A DNA stretch of 64,000 bases from Paramecium tetraurelia (GCF_000165425.1 NW_001799021.1:76419-140418); one strand, 5' to 3'; positions 12,696-26,217 are shown, counted from the first letter of the stretch. The notes: generated from the sequence alone by a model not told the origin. Program-made: numbers and translations.

Positions 12696-13332
12696 TCTTT
12701 ATAGTAAATAAACTTACCTTCAAATTAATAGAAATTTTTTATATTTTCTTGCATCTAAAATTTCTGATTAAAATTCATTTATTTCATGAAACAGTTCTTT
12801 TGATTAGATAATTAGAAATTATAGCATATTTAAAATTATAAAATTAATAGACTCTAATACTTTGAAGTATTGAAAGTGTCAAATATTATTAAGATAATTA
12901 AATCATAAAAAAGATCATTAGGTAGAATATACCTAGATTATTTAACTAAATATCATTCACTAAAATCCAAAATTCATGAATTATAAAGATTTAATGATGC
13001 ACTATAAATTTTCAACAATTATTTTTAATTAAAAGAGAATGACAATCAGTAAAAAGATTTAGGAATTTTTGTTGAAAATACCTACTGAAAAGTTTATTCA
13101 ATTAATAGTTTAATAAAAATTGAAAATTTTATATGAATATTATAATATTCATCTAAAATTCCTTTTATATTTGGAAACTTAACTTAATTTTCAATAGTCT
13201 CATTTTTTTTACAATTAGAATAATATTATACACATGTGAGATAAAATCAACTATTTTGTGAACGATATTCAAAGTAATAATTAAACTAGTATTTTATAAT
13301 TCGACATAATTATAATTATATAATCATTTTGC
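12696..13332. other. 637-bp AT-rich gap between convergent genes
   Basis: Neither strand has a TGA-free frame with gene-like composition. The sequence is very AT-rich and contains one perfect 20-bp palindrome. It probably holds the two 3' untranslated ends plus spacer. I see nothing else. Confidence 0.6.
13133..13152. repeat. Perfect 20-bp AT-rich palindrome
   Basis: ATGAATATTATAATATTCAT equals its own reverse complement. It lies between two convergent genes, so a role as a 3'-end hairpin is possible. In DNA this AT-rich it may also be chance. Confidence 0.5.
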
Positions 13333-14459
13333 TCAAGTAATTAATTACAGAATAGATTCTCCGATTGCAAAAGTGTTTTCTTTTTAGTAACCCCCAGATA
13401 GCAGCATGAGGAATGGAATTTTTTTATGTTATGCCCATTTAAATACTACTTCATCTCTTCTTTTAATTCCTGCTGCAGAAATACAACAATGCCCAAGGGG
13501 ATCTCCTGCCATGATATCTGTGCCTGCATTATAAATAAGGAATTCCATATCATCTTTGAGATGCGTTTCAAGATCTCTTTAAAGTGTTTTGATGTATTAT
13601 TGATCTGAAGTATCCTTGTCTATGTGTTCGAAACAACTAATAGCTTATTCAGCTATATGATCCCCAGGATATATATACGAGTTATAAAAATCTATGATGT
13701 AAACTGAAGAGTCATTAAGGAAATCTCTTTCATAGCCATTGCCCTGATGAGCATCCAAGTCCACTATTACTATTTTCTTCAAATTGCAACATCTCTTAAG
13801 GTAGTTAACTACCAAAGTGATATCAGGATAAATACAAAATCTAATTGAATACTATGGTATACATACCCACCACCTCGATTTAAAGAGGCATGATGATAGC
13901 CTCCACTTAGATTGATTGCCCATCCCTTTTCAAGAGCTAGTTTGGCTGCTTAAATACTACCGCTTGTTGCAAGAAGCATTGAATCCAAGAGACAGGATCT
14001 CAAGAAGGCTCCTGGCAAGAAGAATACAGGCAATTCAATTAAGGTGGAAGCATATGCACTGTAACACATTTTGAGCAAGTACCACTTACTCATACCGAGG
14101 TAAAGGAAAGTTCCTCTGGATAGCATTTTTGGAGTAAAGTGCGAACCCTTTACCTATTGCCTAATTTGTCTATAGACATTCCCATATTTGCAGGAATCAA
14201 AGGGATGCCACTTTTCTATTCCGCACGCAGTGATATTATAACTCTCATCATATACGATAGGTATTTCAGGCATGTTTCTTATGCAGATTTCCTCTCTCAC
14301 GCTTAGGAGATTATAGGAGAATTCCATTATGAAAGGGTAGATAAAATATAGGAACACTCCTAAAAGGCAGGCTGCTCCGTTGACATATACTCCTAATAGA
14401 ATGGCTAGTACAAGAGATCCAATCGTGAAGAACCAATCTATAATTGTATATAGTTACAT
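13333..14459 (-). CDS. Class IV (HDAC11-like) histone deacetylase with N-terminal membrane segments
   Basis: VIVDLDAHQGNG contains the active-site Asp and His of the class IV signature. The C-terminal part reads YNAGTDIMAGDPLGH, ISAAGIKRRDEVVF and IPFLMLLSGGYQKENT, matching HDAC11 closely, with the final Tyr-containing GGY loop. Upstream the protein starts MQLYTIIDWFFTIGSLVLAI and continues with a second hydrophobic stretch (about residues 7-45), then YDESYNITACGIEKWHPFDS, the normal HDAC entry. So the enzyme appears membrane-anchored, unlike the soluble human form. HDAC11 in animals also removes long fatty-acyl groups, which would fit a membrane site (inference). Introns are present but not all placed. 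Its start is 13 bp from the divergent SHIPPO gene. Confidence 0.9.
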
Positions 14460-14472
14460 TTTAATAAAATAA

Positions 14473-14934
14473 ATGAAAGAATCTAAACAAAAATATTTAC
14501 ATCAAACATTTGGAAAGGCTGATCGTTTCCCTAAACAGAAATACTGCTGCGAAACTTCAACCTTCTGTGAACTAATTCGAATAAAAAAAGACAGCGAACT
14601 CAGAGGACCCACTTTCCCCAAAGGCTAAAGAAAAATGTTCAATCAAAACTCGGAAACCCCAGGTCCTGGAAACTACAACATTTCTGTAGTAAGGGTTTTC
14701 AGAATTCCACCAGAACAACCCTACAAGGTGAACAAGGAGTTTTTAGATTACATGAATTCCAGACCTAAGTCCATTTAACACGTCTATCCAGGCCCGGGTG
14801 CGTATGAATTTAAGTCTACATTGAGTAAAAGGAAAATTTCATTTACAAGAGCAAGAATGGGGAGCTTTAGTGTGTCATAATCTCCTGGGCCTGGATAATA
14901 TACTATTAGTAGGCCTGTTTCTAGAGTTTATTGA
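14473..14934 (+). CDS. Short SHIPPO/PGPGxY repeat protein
   Basis: 154 codons without intron. Three repeat cores are visible: TPGPGNY, YPGPGAYEF and SPGPGQYTI, with Lys/Arg-rich linkers. This is the same repeat class as the gene at 11295 but a small form. The likely role is a microtubule-lumen or axoneme-associated protein (family inference). The start MKESKQKYLHQTFGK is 13 bp from the divergent HDAC start. Confidence 0.82.
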
Positions 14935-15248
14935 TTTTAAATTTCATCATGAGTAAATTTACTGAATCATATAATCATGGGAGTACTTATTGTGATTTAC
15001 TATATGTTTATGAATTTGTAGAAATCACTTGAATTTAATTTTATAATTTCTCAATTCAAGTAGACGAGTGGATCAATAAATCATAAATCATAGTTTAAAT
15101 TAATTAATTATATTATATAATAATTTATAGAATTATTGATGTGAATCTTCAGTGAATTGTGTATCCAAAAGATTCAATTTGATCTATTAATAAATTATTA
15201 GTTGAGTAGAAAATGACAATTTTAATTAATATACAATTAAATATTTAA
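14935..15248. other. 314-bp AT-rich convergent spacer
   Basis: No gene-like frame on either strand. It lies between the ends of the SHIPPO and Pumilio genes, so it should contain both 3' ends. Confidence 0.55.
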
Positions 15249-17275
15249 TCACTTCTTAGATAAGTATTCGATCCATTTTTGTCTAATATTTTAAGCATAA
15301 ATGGAAGGTAGATTACGACAAAGTGCTTATTGCAATAGATCTGCTTCTGCTAATTTGTCAGCTTCTTACAATGCCTTTTGGAGTACAAAGGTTCCGAATT
15401 TGTTTTTCATTAATTCCAAACAGATGATGTCTTAAGAAAGTTATTTGATGAACCTTTTTTGAGTTTTGGGAGATGTTTCAAGTATGCACTTTTCGACAAC
15501 ATTGGATGAATACTTATGGATGGATAGCTGTATGAGTTTAAGAAGTATTTTATCAATAATGGAAGCACATTTAAGATCTCCATAGACCTAATAAGATAAC
15601 TGGGGAGATTCATTACGTCTATAACATGTTGGACTCCATAATTTCCAAAGGGATCTTAGATAATTTCATCTAAATGATCCCTGATTTTATTGATTATGAC
15701 AGTGGATTTATCTAAATTGTTCTTAAATTTGGTGATGAGATCTTTCAACACACATAATCCAAATTGATGATTGACAACCTAAATGAATCTGTCCATCAAT
15801 TTATTAAAGATGTTGTTGAGTCGATCTTCTGAGAAGCGTGCAATGATCTTTTTGATGAGATGAGTTCCTTGGCTGTCAAGAGTAAGTGAGATGATATTAT
15901 TTTTGATGCTGTTCTCAACCATTTATTCCTCTTGTTTGCAGGAGATTAATGAAACTAGAGACTAGATGGCATGAGTTCCCTTCTTGTCACATGCAATATC
16001 AACAAGACGATTGCCAATCTAAATATAAATATCTATATGTATACAGTCTATAAGATATATAATCTTTAATGGGGAGCACAACTCTGACTGAGACTACCAA
16101 ACATGTAATTGGCATAGGGATCAATCATTAAATCTGGTAGATGCGATCCTATTTCCTATAGCATTTGATCTAATTCCATTTGAGTGCAGGTTGTGAAGTG
16201 TTTCTAAATCAATCTGCTGCCATGTTGGGTTTTTACGAAGTTAACAACATTCCCTCTGATCTACTCCAGATTCTGTAAATCTTCAGTCCATTCCTCAATA
16301 GGTGTTTATGCTATGTCTTCAAGTTGGAGACTTTAAAAACGAGCTCTTGGTTGGATTGGACCTACTTGAGGAGTGAAGGTGTTCACTTTGGGTGAGAATA
16401 AGAAGGGATCAATGATTGGTGAGGATTTGGGGGATTGCTTTATTAAACTGGTGGTTAATTCAGTCGGGAGTGTGATTTGAAGCGATTTAATGGATAATTA
16501 AATTGATTCTTCTTCTAGTTACATTGAGATGCACACTCCATCGGATTCCAAGGAAATATATTCACCCACAGTTGCTTATTCTGAATTGTAATAAAATTCA
16601 TAGGTGCGAGCAGCCTTACCCTCTTGCACAAGATTGGCATCTATAATGTAGAGTTCGATTTGAATGCGTCCTTGGAGGAAGGGGATGAGGTATTTGGGAC
16701 GCTTGCCAAAGCACTCTCTGAGATTGGCATAATCTATTAGAATGGAGGTGGTTTTCTTTTATTTAAGCGTGGTGGAATGAGTGAGATGCAAGAATGGCAT
16801 TTGGGCAATGGTGTGAAAGACTCGGAACTCTACGAAGGCTTTGATGTTGAGGTCGAGGAGGTCGTATTCTAGGGGAATGCGCTTTACAGATTTGGCCATT
16901 TGGATGCGTTGATGCAATAGGGCCAGAGAGGCTGGCTTTTGTTTACACATTAGGGCACATTGGGTATGGACATCGAAGTAGAGGGAGAGGTGATTTGAGT
17001 ACAATTGCGTGTTGCCCAGATTCGCACAATCTGATAGCAGATGGGACATATGGAATTATCGTTTTGACTCTTTCCTATTATTTCATAATCTTCATCGACG
17101 ACTAGGGGTTTATGTGGAGAATACTTAGGGATTCTTCTAGGGTGCTACTACACTTCCTGGAGTTGGAATCGTGAGGGATTTCGGTTTCTTTCTAGAGACA
17201 CTTCGAAAATATCTCTTTGAATTCTGTGGGAACTGGTTCGTTCCAACCAAACAATGGATATAGATCATCTGACAT
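15249..17275 (-). CDS. Pumilio (PUF) family RNA-binding protein
   Basis: PUF repeats are clear in the second half: VNFVKTQHGSRLIQKHF, DKKGTHAIQSLVSLI, DSQGTHLIKKIIARF, HQFGLCVLKDLITKF, DPFGNYGVQHVIDVYGD, HKYSSNVVEKCILE and NKFGTFVLQKALQEA. Such repeats bind single RNA bases and usually repress mRNAs. A 29-nt intron lies between VQHVID and VYGDLK. The N-terminal 400 residues are not conserved and include SHLLSDCANLGNTQLYSNH. The chosen start is MSDDLYPLFGWNEP (17273-17275); about two further introns near 17070-17210 are needed to join it, and I could not fix their exact borders. Stop is TGA, complement of 15249-15251. Confidence 0.9.
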
Positions 17276-17481
17276 GAAACTAGGCGCTCTCTCAAGTATT
17301 TTAAAATAATAAAATTGCCAATGCAAATAAGATTCTAAATTTAATTCCACTTAGTGGGGGTTGTAGGATTTAACTAATCTTTTGGTGGGGAGTATAGATG
17401 CCCCACTTTACCAATTAATTCATTCTTTTTTTAATCAACCAAAACATAGCGCGCTTCATTCCAGAATGGACATTTATTAAA

Positions 17482-19401
17482 ATGAAAAATTGCACTCTGC
17501 TCAAACAACTCGAGATCAGCACCACCACTCACATCTTAGATCTCATTCACAAGACTTCATCCAAACATCATCTATCTGACTTATAGACTCAACAGATCTC
17601 ACAGTATTACAAACAACCACCTTCCATAAACTCATTTCTAGAATTGTATTCCCTCAGCATGTTGCGTTGTGATTGTGTCAAATACCAACAAATCGTGGAT
17701 GAAATCAATGATCAGATTCATGCCTTCTTCCAGACTCAGACCCCTTTAATCCAAAAGATAATGGCCTAAGAAAGGAAGTCCTAGCCAGAGCCAGAACCAA
17801 TGCAGATTGAGGACGATGAAGATCAAAATAATATGAACAATCCAGATGATCCCATCTAGCAATAGCAATTACAATAAGAGGATCCACAACAACAACAACC
17901 ATCCCAACAAACCAATGTCCCTTGTTCCCAACAACAACAGCCAGCCAACACCTAATAGACAACTCAACCATCCCAAAGTATAGAAGATGAAATTTGCATT
18001 CCCAATTCTGTTAAATTAAAGTACAGAAGAATAAATAACGGACCCTCTGAAAAAGAAGCCAAATGCGACAACTGTGTATGTCAAGGCAAACCACCATCAG
18101 AATCAGATAATTTAATACAATGCCTTTTATGCCTAAATTACTTGCATTTCAACTGTATTGCCAAATCCAAAGAATCCTTTGACAAGTGTTACAAAGATTT
18201 AGAATTTGTGTGTCCTCCATGTGTGCTCAAATACATGGATCATTTCAACAAAATATAGAGTGCCTTGGTTCCACCCTCTCCCTTCCAACAAATGGGCCAA
18301 ATCAATCACAAGGCCTTCAATTTCGCCTGCGATAAAAGCATCATCAATATCAGATGTGTGAGACAAGAGAATAAGACCAATTGTGAAGAAATCACTTGGC
18401 CTGATATTGGAGAACTCTTCTTAAATCAAAAGAAAATCCAGGATTTCAAACCACTCATTAACAATCACAGTCTCAAAAAACGTAAGGATGATCACATCCT
18501 CACTACTGAAGTACTCCCATAGAATTGTTTGCAAATTAAAGAATGTATACCTACTCCTGATCAGAGGAGCCAATATAGAATCTCCTTGGGTCACTTGTAT
18601 TTCCTGGGAGTATATTCAATAGAGTAATTCAATTCAAAGTAATTACTCGATAATGTCTTCAACAATAGTGAAAATTGGATGAACATCGAATAATGCCAGG
18701 ATTTCATCTCTCTTTATCTGAACAAACATTAAGCTGATGATATTAAGGTAGATAGTCTCACTGTCCAATTGACATGTGCAATCACCTTCAATTTGATGAA
18801 TACCCCAGTCAGAGGGTCTTTCTGTTAACACATCCAATGTTTTGGATTGGAAAACTACATTACAGCCATGTACTCCATGCAACCCAGAAAATGGAGATGT
18901 CCCCTATGTAAAAAGAAACTCTTCACTATTTAGGTTGATGCGTATCAATATGCGATCTTGAACACAATCAAAAAGTGTGATATCTAAGTGAATGAAATCA
19001 CTTTCGACAACAATGGACAAATAGTCAATGAGAACATTCAAAAACTGCTCTGTTTAGACAATCTGCCCAACTATGCCATTAAGAATAACAACCGTATGAT
19101 AAACTTAGAGATGCTGTCCAATGAAACCAACAACATCTTCTATAAGTTGTAGATAATCAAAAACAAGGAGTCTGTCAACCCACCCGTTTATTCAAACACC
19201 TTATAAAATGTAATTAATAATATGATGTTGTCGTCCAATCAACATCTCAGGAGCAATAGTTATGCGAACTTCTATGCCAATAATTATTACATAAATTAAA
19301 TGAAGATACAATAATAAGCAAGAATGGAAGAACAACAAAAACTATAAACAAACAAATCTAAGATTGGACAAAATCATGACTCAGCCATTATTATAGAATG
19401 A
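17482..19401 (+). CDS. SUMO E3 ligase: PHD finger plus SP-RING (PIAS/Siz family)
   Basis: 640 codons without any intron, unusual for a gene this long here. A PHD finger spans residues about 195-247 (KCDNC...CLLC...HFNC...CPPC). The SP-RING follows: RGSFCQH (Cys448, His450), Cys453, then WRCPLCKKK (Cys473, Cys476), preceded by LTCAITFNLMNTPV. This PHD + SP-RING order matches plant SIZ1. The N-terminal helical part could be a SAP domain but I cannot prove it. A low-complexity Gln/Pro/acidic stretch (about 90-160) precedes the PHD. Role: transfer of SUMO from Ubc9 to chromatin or nuclear targets. A weak SIM-like tail, AIIIE, ends the protein. Confidence 0.92.
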
Positions 19402-19440
19402 GTATATCTATATTTTTTATTTAATCAAATTAATTTCCAC

Positions 19441-20426
19441 TCAATCCTCTAAGAATGTGATGGCTGCTGCATAACTCACTGATGAATCCTTCTTGTCTCT
19501 CACCAAACAAGATTGTGCATATCTAATGAACTTAGTCTCCATCATATGCGTGTTCTAACTCATTGCTATGCACTTTCAACATAGATTATTTACAATTACA
19601 TGTAATAATATGGCAATGCAATGTTTCCCACAAACATTGTTCTCATATTCTCTCAAATAATCATTGAACTTATCCAAATCATGTAACTCTATGTGTTCCA
19701 TTGCCTTCTAATCTAATTTTTCAATGGATTCAAATATCTCTCCATCTGCACTGTTGTAATAAGTGTAAGCGAACTTAGTTCCCCAATGACAGAAGTCAGT
19801 TGATATAATAAATAGAGTATCATCCATATCGAAATATTCACTTAGCAATCTTCCATAATACTCTTCAGATTTAGCATCAATAGATCCAACCATTATTGGG
19901 ATGATCGTAAAGTTATCAGTACCCAAAATATGAGCTAAGAATGGCAATTGCATTTCAATTGAGTGTTCTTCCTCCTCTGCATCCTTGTCTGATTATTCGA
20001 ATAATCCTTGTTCATGCAATTGTTTTACAGCTAAATGTGATCACCAATTACTTACTTTCCAGATCTACTTTGATGTTCCCGAGAGGAGTTTCGTATATTT
20101 CTTATCTAGTTAAACAACATTAAGTTATGTAAACATAATGACAGGGACCAAGGATGAACACCTTCAATTTTTCAGAAGGAGGGTACTTCTTCAAGTATTT
20201 GTAACTGAATGCTGCAGTTGGACCAGAGTAGGCATAACCTGCATGGCTTAATTTAATGAGAAATGCATTACGGAACAACCAAGGCTTTCAATTAGGCTAC
20301 TGTGGTCACTTCTGCCTTTGCCTACTCTAACCAACAATTAATCTGTATCTTTAATTCATTGCTCTTGCTTGAATACCAGGATCCTGCATGTACAGCCTCC
20401 CTCACATTGTATTTATTATTTAGCAT
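19441..20426 (-). CDS. MEMO1: MEMO1-family protein
   Basis: Removing three introns (25, 25 and 27 nt) leaves 303 codons, the usual MEMO length. Family blocks are HAGSWYSSKSNELK near the N-terminus, VVPHAGYAYSGPTAAF, VFILGPCHYVYITQ, EEEHSIEMQLPFLAH, FTIIPIMVGSID, IISTDFCHWGTKFAY and the end FIRYAQSCLVRDKKDSSVSY. The His residues of HAGYAYSGP, GPCHY and FCHWG are those of the family's metal site; human MEMO1 binds copper/iron and acts in cytoskeletal signalling. The start is MLNNKYNVREAVHAGSW. It converges with the SUMO ligase 39 bp away. Confidence 0.93.
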
Positions 20427-20572
20427 ATGCACATATGGGATTTGCTATAATTATTCCTCTGTCTTATTCCCTTATTGTAAAACTTCACTCTTTTGTTGTT
20501 GTTCCTCCTCCTTCTATTGTAACTCTTACGATTCTTCTTCTGATTGTTCAGACATAATTAATAATTACCAAT

Positions 20573-22686
20573 ATGTCCAAAGAATAAGAATTACAAACCA
20601 AAATTAAAAGCCTCGAAGATGACATTCAAAATAGACATAGACAAATAGTATCACTTACTGATAAAGTAGAAGAATTGCAACGATCCATCTAAAACAATTC
20701 AGAAGTAGACATCGAATCATAATTGCTTAGGTAGTGGAACTTGGAGAGAAGGTGAGAATGCTTGAATCTCAAAACCTTAAACTCATAGAAAAGAATCAAA
20801 GTGATGTTGTGGAATGGCGATCGAAAGAAAGAGATTTCAATGTACATCTTAATCCTATTCAAGAATCAAATCCAAGCACTCCAACGCAAATTGAATGAAG
20901 TCGAAGTTCAACTGACTGAGGCTAAGGATCTCAATTAACAACTCATTGCTAAGTCTGGAGAAAACAGCAATTCTGAATCGCAGTTACAATAAATCACCTA
21001 GCATTATGAACATCTTCTCAGCGAAAAAGATGCTTAACTCAAAGAGAGAGATACTAAGATCTACAATCACGAATAAATGATTCCACAATTGCAGAAAGAC
21101 TTAGAAGAAAGAGATTAATCAATCAAATCATTGAATGAACAATTAAAAAGCCAAAAATAGCAATTGTCTCTATTGACTCAATAGAATGGCAATCTTAACA
21201 CTCTTACTACTGAACTCAATAATTTAAAACTACTAAAAGACAATTTGCTGAATGATAATTAAACACTCAACTCTTAACTCCTATAACTAAACACTACCAA
21301 CGCTGACTTATTAAATACACTCAAACTTACAGAAGATCAAAACAAAGCCAATTCTAAGCAAATCCTTGATCTTTAGAATGAATTGAAGGATTCACAAAAA
21401 TAATACAAAGAAGAAATGACTAAAATTATGCAAATTCTTGAAAAAACCAAAGAAAAAGTATTTGTTTTATTTAACTATTTATTAAGTCTGCTCACGAGTA
21501 AGAACTATTTAAAAACAGATTACTTGAAAAGGATGATATTTTGAATGAAGCCAAAAAATAATTCGAATAAACTACTAAATAATTTGAAAAGTATTTACTC
21601 ATTGTATTTATATCAAAGGGAAAATGCTGCTCTTACTACTTAACTATCATAAGCGAACAAGACTCTCAAAGAATAGTCTAAGAAAATCTCTGATCTTGAA
21701 CTTAAAATCAGAGACTTAGAATCCAAATTGCAAGAAAGCAATAGACAATACATCAAATCCCTAGAGCATTCTAAACAATTAGACATCGAAGTAACAGTAT
21801 ACCTTATTATCTTTAGCTCAAAAAATCTATTCAAGCATCCTCAAAATATTAGGAATAATTAATATTCAAAGATGAAGAATTATAAAAATCTAAATAGCTT
21901 TAACTAAGAATTCTTTAAGATAATTCTGACTTAAAGGTGAAATTAGAGTCTTTGTTGTAAATGAATTCTAAAAGCAAGTCAAATGAATTATAGAATCTCA
22001 AAAATCAGATCCTAGAGAAAGATTAAGAAATCGAATTACTAAAGTAGTAATAGAAATCCTTGGCAACCCAATTGAAGACTAGTTAAGGATATGCAACTAG
22101 ATTCAAACAAAGAAATAAGCAATTAGAAATGGAAAATACAGAACTATTGAAATCTAAGAACAATTTAGAAACTCTGTTCTAAGAAATACTTGATCAAACC
22201 AAATAAAAATCAAATGTAAAGAATTTATCAGCTTTATCGAATAATCCAACTAAATATTAAATGAGTTTACTCACATAAAGAAAGAATTATATGCAAGAAA
22301 ACACCTCAACTCATTCACAAGAAAACAGATCGTCAAGTCAAAAATCCAATAACACCACTCCCAATTAAGTGGCTAAAACAGGAGATGTGTCCTTTAAACG
22401 AGCCATCCTAGTGAGTGGATCGAAAAAAACTACTCATTCAGCTTCTTAAGAAAATATTAATTCTAAATAATCTAATAAAGCACTCAATGAAATACAAGAA
22501 CTTGATGAAAGCTAATAATAAAATAAACCGCAATCTTCACAGGGCCATTAAGAGTAGTAAATACTGCAAGGCTAACAGAAAAGTGTATAATAACAACAGG
22601 AGCACAAAGAAGATCAAATATATGAAGACTAAGAAAACAATGAAGAAGTTGCAGATTTCATTGATGACGACAATGATCTTAATTGA
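20573..22686 (+). CDS. Long coiled-coil protein
   Basis: It starts MSKEQELQTKIKSLEDDIQN and continues as almost uninterrupted heptads rich in Gln, Lys, Glu and Leu for roughly 600 residues. A less helical C-terminal part follows (TSTHSQENRSSSQKSN...) and an acidic end, EEVADFIDDDNDLN. Several frame changes mark introns (for example near 20731, 21465 and 21600) that I did not all place. No enzymatic or targeting motif is seen. Centrosomal, basal-body or golgin-like function cannot be told apart from sequence. Confidence 0.8.
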
Positions 22687-22997
22687 CATCTATTTAATTG
22701 ATAAAGTATTATAGAAAACATCCTCTACTATGTTCCTATTACAAATAATTGTCTAACATCAATTTTAAATATAATATTATACTTATCTAATGTTAATTGA
22801 TAAATTATTAAACAAGATTTTTCGAATAAACCCAAGATATGATTAGAACAGAACTAAAGGTTTTTGCTGTAAATATTAGAGATGAAATCTAAGTATGTTA
22901 GATGCCTAGAATTGTATACCAAGGATTCCAAATAAAGTTTTATATAAATAAGATTGAATTATAAATATAGGTATTCATTTATTTTATTTTCACTCAT
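22687..22997. other. 311-bp AT-rich convergent spacer
   Basis: No convincing frame, RNA gene or repeat. It separates the coiled-coil gene from the acidic protein gene on the other strand. Confidence 0.5.
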
Positions 22998-24227
22998 TCA
23001 GCTAGTCTAGTATAATTAAGGCTTGCCCATAATTTCTTTAAATTCTTTCATAGCTTCCTCGTCCAATTTACCATCGCAATATAATAAACTAATAATATCA
23101 TGTTCAGTAAGATTAATTGCTTTTTTCATTGTATATTTTTTGAATTTCATTTTTACAATTCCTTCTAATAATTGCAATATTGTGTGATGAATTGAAATCT
23201 TATCTAATTATTTTTCTAGATTTTAAAGTAATTCTAGAGCAATTTATAAGAAATTATATTTTTTGTATTTTCTTGGACAGTTATTGTTCGTTAATTTAAC
23301 ACCTTCGACATCAAGAGAATTTATTAAACCCAAATAATTGTTATATTTTTAAAAGTCTAGAAGATTAATCCAACTGATAGACTATTATTTATGCCATTCT
23401 TTTAATTTTATCGTAAAAATTTCCTAGGATTATAATATTTTTAATGAAAAAGCAATAATATTGAAAATATTGGTATTGAAAAAATCTTCTCTCGTATAAA
23501 AAAAATCTTTCTAAAAAAACTAATAATACTCCTCTTCTTTGTATTCCATGCCTTTCTTAACTTCATCAATTACTTCTTAGATTTTAAGTGCATATTTATT
23601 GATTTTCTAAAAGTGTTTATACTTTAAAAAACATCTTAATAATCTCAAAACTATTATTGCCCTATCCCATTAAAGTTCTTTAATGTTCCTCAAATTATTT
23701 TTTCCTTTCATTTTGCTAATTCTTTTACTTATTAATTTTTTATTCACTACATAAACTTTCTATATCTAGGGAGGATCACCTTGATGGGTTTAATCACTAT
23801 AATTAGGTTTTCCATAATTTTTAATTTCTTCTGTTGGATTTTAATCAAATTGAGAATTGACACCATCTGAAATTGAATAGTTAGTTATTGAACTTGATTC
23901 TTAAATTTTTGATTAATCATATAAATCCGAAGATTTGTCGTGATCATTTTTGATTTTTTCCATAATATTATCAGAATTTTATATCTCTACACACTTTTTT
24001 TTCTAAACTAATTCTTTACCCTCCTCATCATCCACTACTAAAATTTCCAACTCATTCACAACTTCATCCTTATTCACATCTTCATACTCATCATCCACGT
24101 CTTCATTCATCTTATATACCTTATCAATAATCTTCTGCATTTTTCCCTTAATTTTCTCTTCCATTTCAAATTTAGAAAGTATTTTAGGCTATTTTTTTGG
24201 GTATATTTTTTGTGCTAATTTTTTCAT
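22998..24227 (-). CDS. Unknown acidic/Lys-rich protein, 409 aa
   Basis: 410 codons without intron, from MKKLAQKIYPKKQPKILSKF to GKPQLYQTS and TGA. The first 120 residues are strongly acidic (VDDEYEDVNKDEVVNELE). The middle is basic (VNKKLISKRISKMKGKNNL) and the last third is helical and hydrophobic. AT-rich codons (Ile, Asn, Lys) dominate more than in the neighbouring genes, which suggests weak constraint or a fast-evolving gene. I do not recognise the family. Confidence 0.7.
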
Positions 24228-24321
24228 AAAAATTAATATTAATAAAATCTATTATTACAATTTTTTTTCCAATTTGTTTTGGGCAACAAAATTATATATA
24301 TATACTGAACTATTTTATAAT

Positions 24322-25439
<1,118 letters not shown>

Positions 25440-25478
25440 ATTAGATATTAATATTAAATAATACGTATGATAATCCAC

Positions 25479-26217
25479 TCAATTAAATATTATTCTTTTC
25501 CAACCAATAATTACCTCATCCTTGTCCCAGGATTAGTTAAATTGATCTTCAAAACTAAATAATAGTTAAACTGCAATCCATACCCGACTCTAATATAGGT
25601 AACAAAGTAGTTGCCATCTTTGCATTCCACCTTGACTCTCCTGGAATACGATTCTGCAATCCAACCTGCATCCTCATAATTTTGTTCAGCCAAATCAATG
25701 TATCCATCTCCCACTCCAACAACTACAGCAACATGACCCCAAGGTTGATGTTCACTTTATGGTGCTAATAGCAAATCACCAAATTTTGGTGGTCTAACAT
25801 ATGAATTCAATATATACTCAGGTCCACCTTGTTTGAATCCTACCAATGGAAATGTGCCTGCTTCTTTTGTCAAATCTTCAACAGTTTCCAAGTCCCAAAT
25901 GTCAGGTGCTTTTTAAATATCTGTAAACATGGTTTTATAATTCAACACAAAAAATCTTCTAGCAAATTCAACACATTGATATCTATTTTTAAATATATAG
26001 TTTACTTGTAGCCCATAAAAATATCACACCTCAATCCAGATTCTTCTTTCTTATAATGAACTTCATAGAGGTGAACTTTCGTTATATCATAATTGGGTTC
26101 ACAATTCGAATACCCAATGACACCACCATGTGCTACACCGATCTAAGAACCCCAGGGAGGATGTTATTTATTCATTGGTCTAAATAGATATTCTATTTTC
26201 TTAAAATATTTATACAT
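25479..26217 (-). CDS. CHAP-domain cysteine peptidase/amidase
   Basis: Two introns (23 and 20 nt) leave 232 codons. The catalytic Cys is in YQCVEFARRFF (formed across the first intron) and the catalytic His in PWGHVAVVVGVGDGYIDLAEQN. This order and the Cys-VEFARR motif match CHAP domains as in glutathionylspermidine amidase. No ATP-grasp synthetase domain follows, so it is the amidase part alone. The end, RMRIIFN, is reached by splicing a 20-nt intron; without it the frame would run into the MDH gene. Substrate unknown; bacterial cell-wall peptides or glutathionylspermidine are family options. No clear signal peptide. Confidence 0.87.

Noticed and set aside
17705-17971. 88-codon minus-strand frame
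   Set aside because: Antisense to the Gln/Pro-rich part of the SUMO ligase; low-complexity repeats on one strand create open frames on the other.
20302-20607. 101-codon plus-strand frame
   Set aside because: Antisense to the MEMO1 first exon and its upstream region; composition is Cys/Ser/Tyr-rich and unlike ciliate proteins.
22415-22714. 99-codon plus-strand frame with Lys/Asn-rich sequence
   Set aside because: Out-of-frame shadow of the end of the coiled-coil gene ending at 22686.
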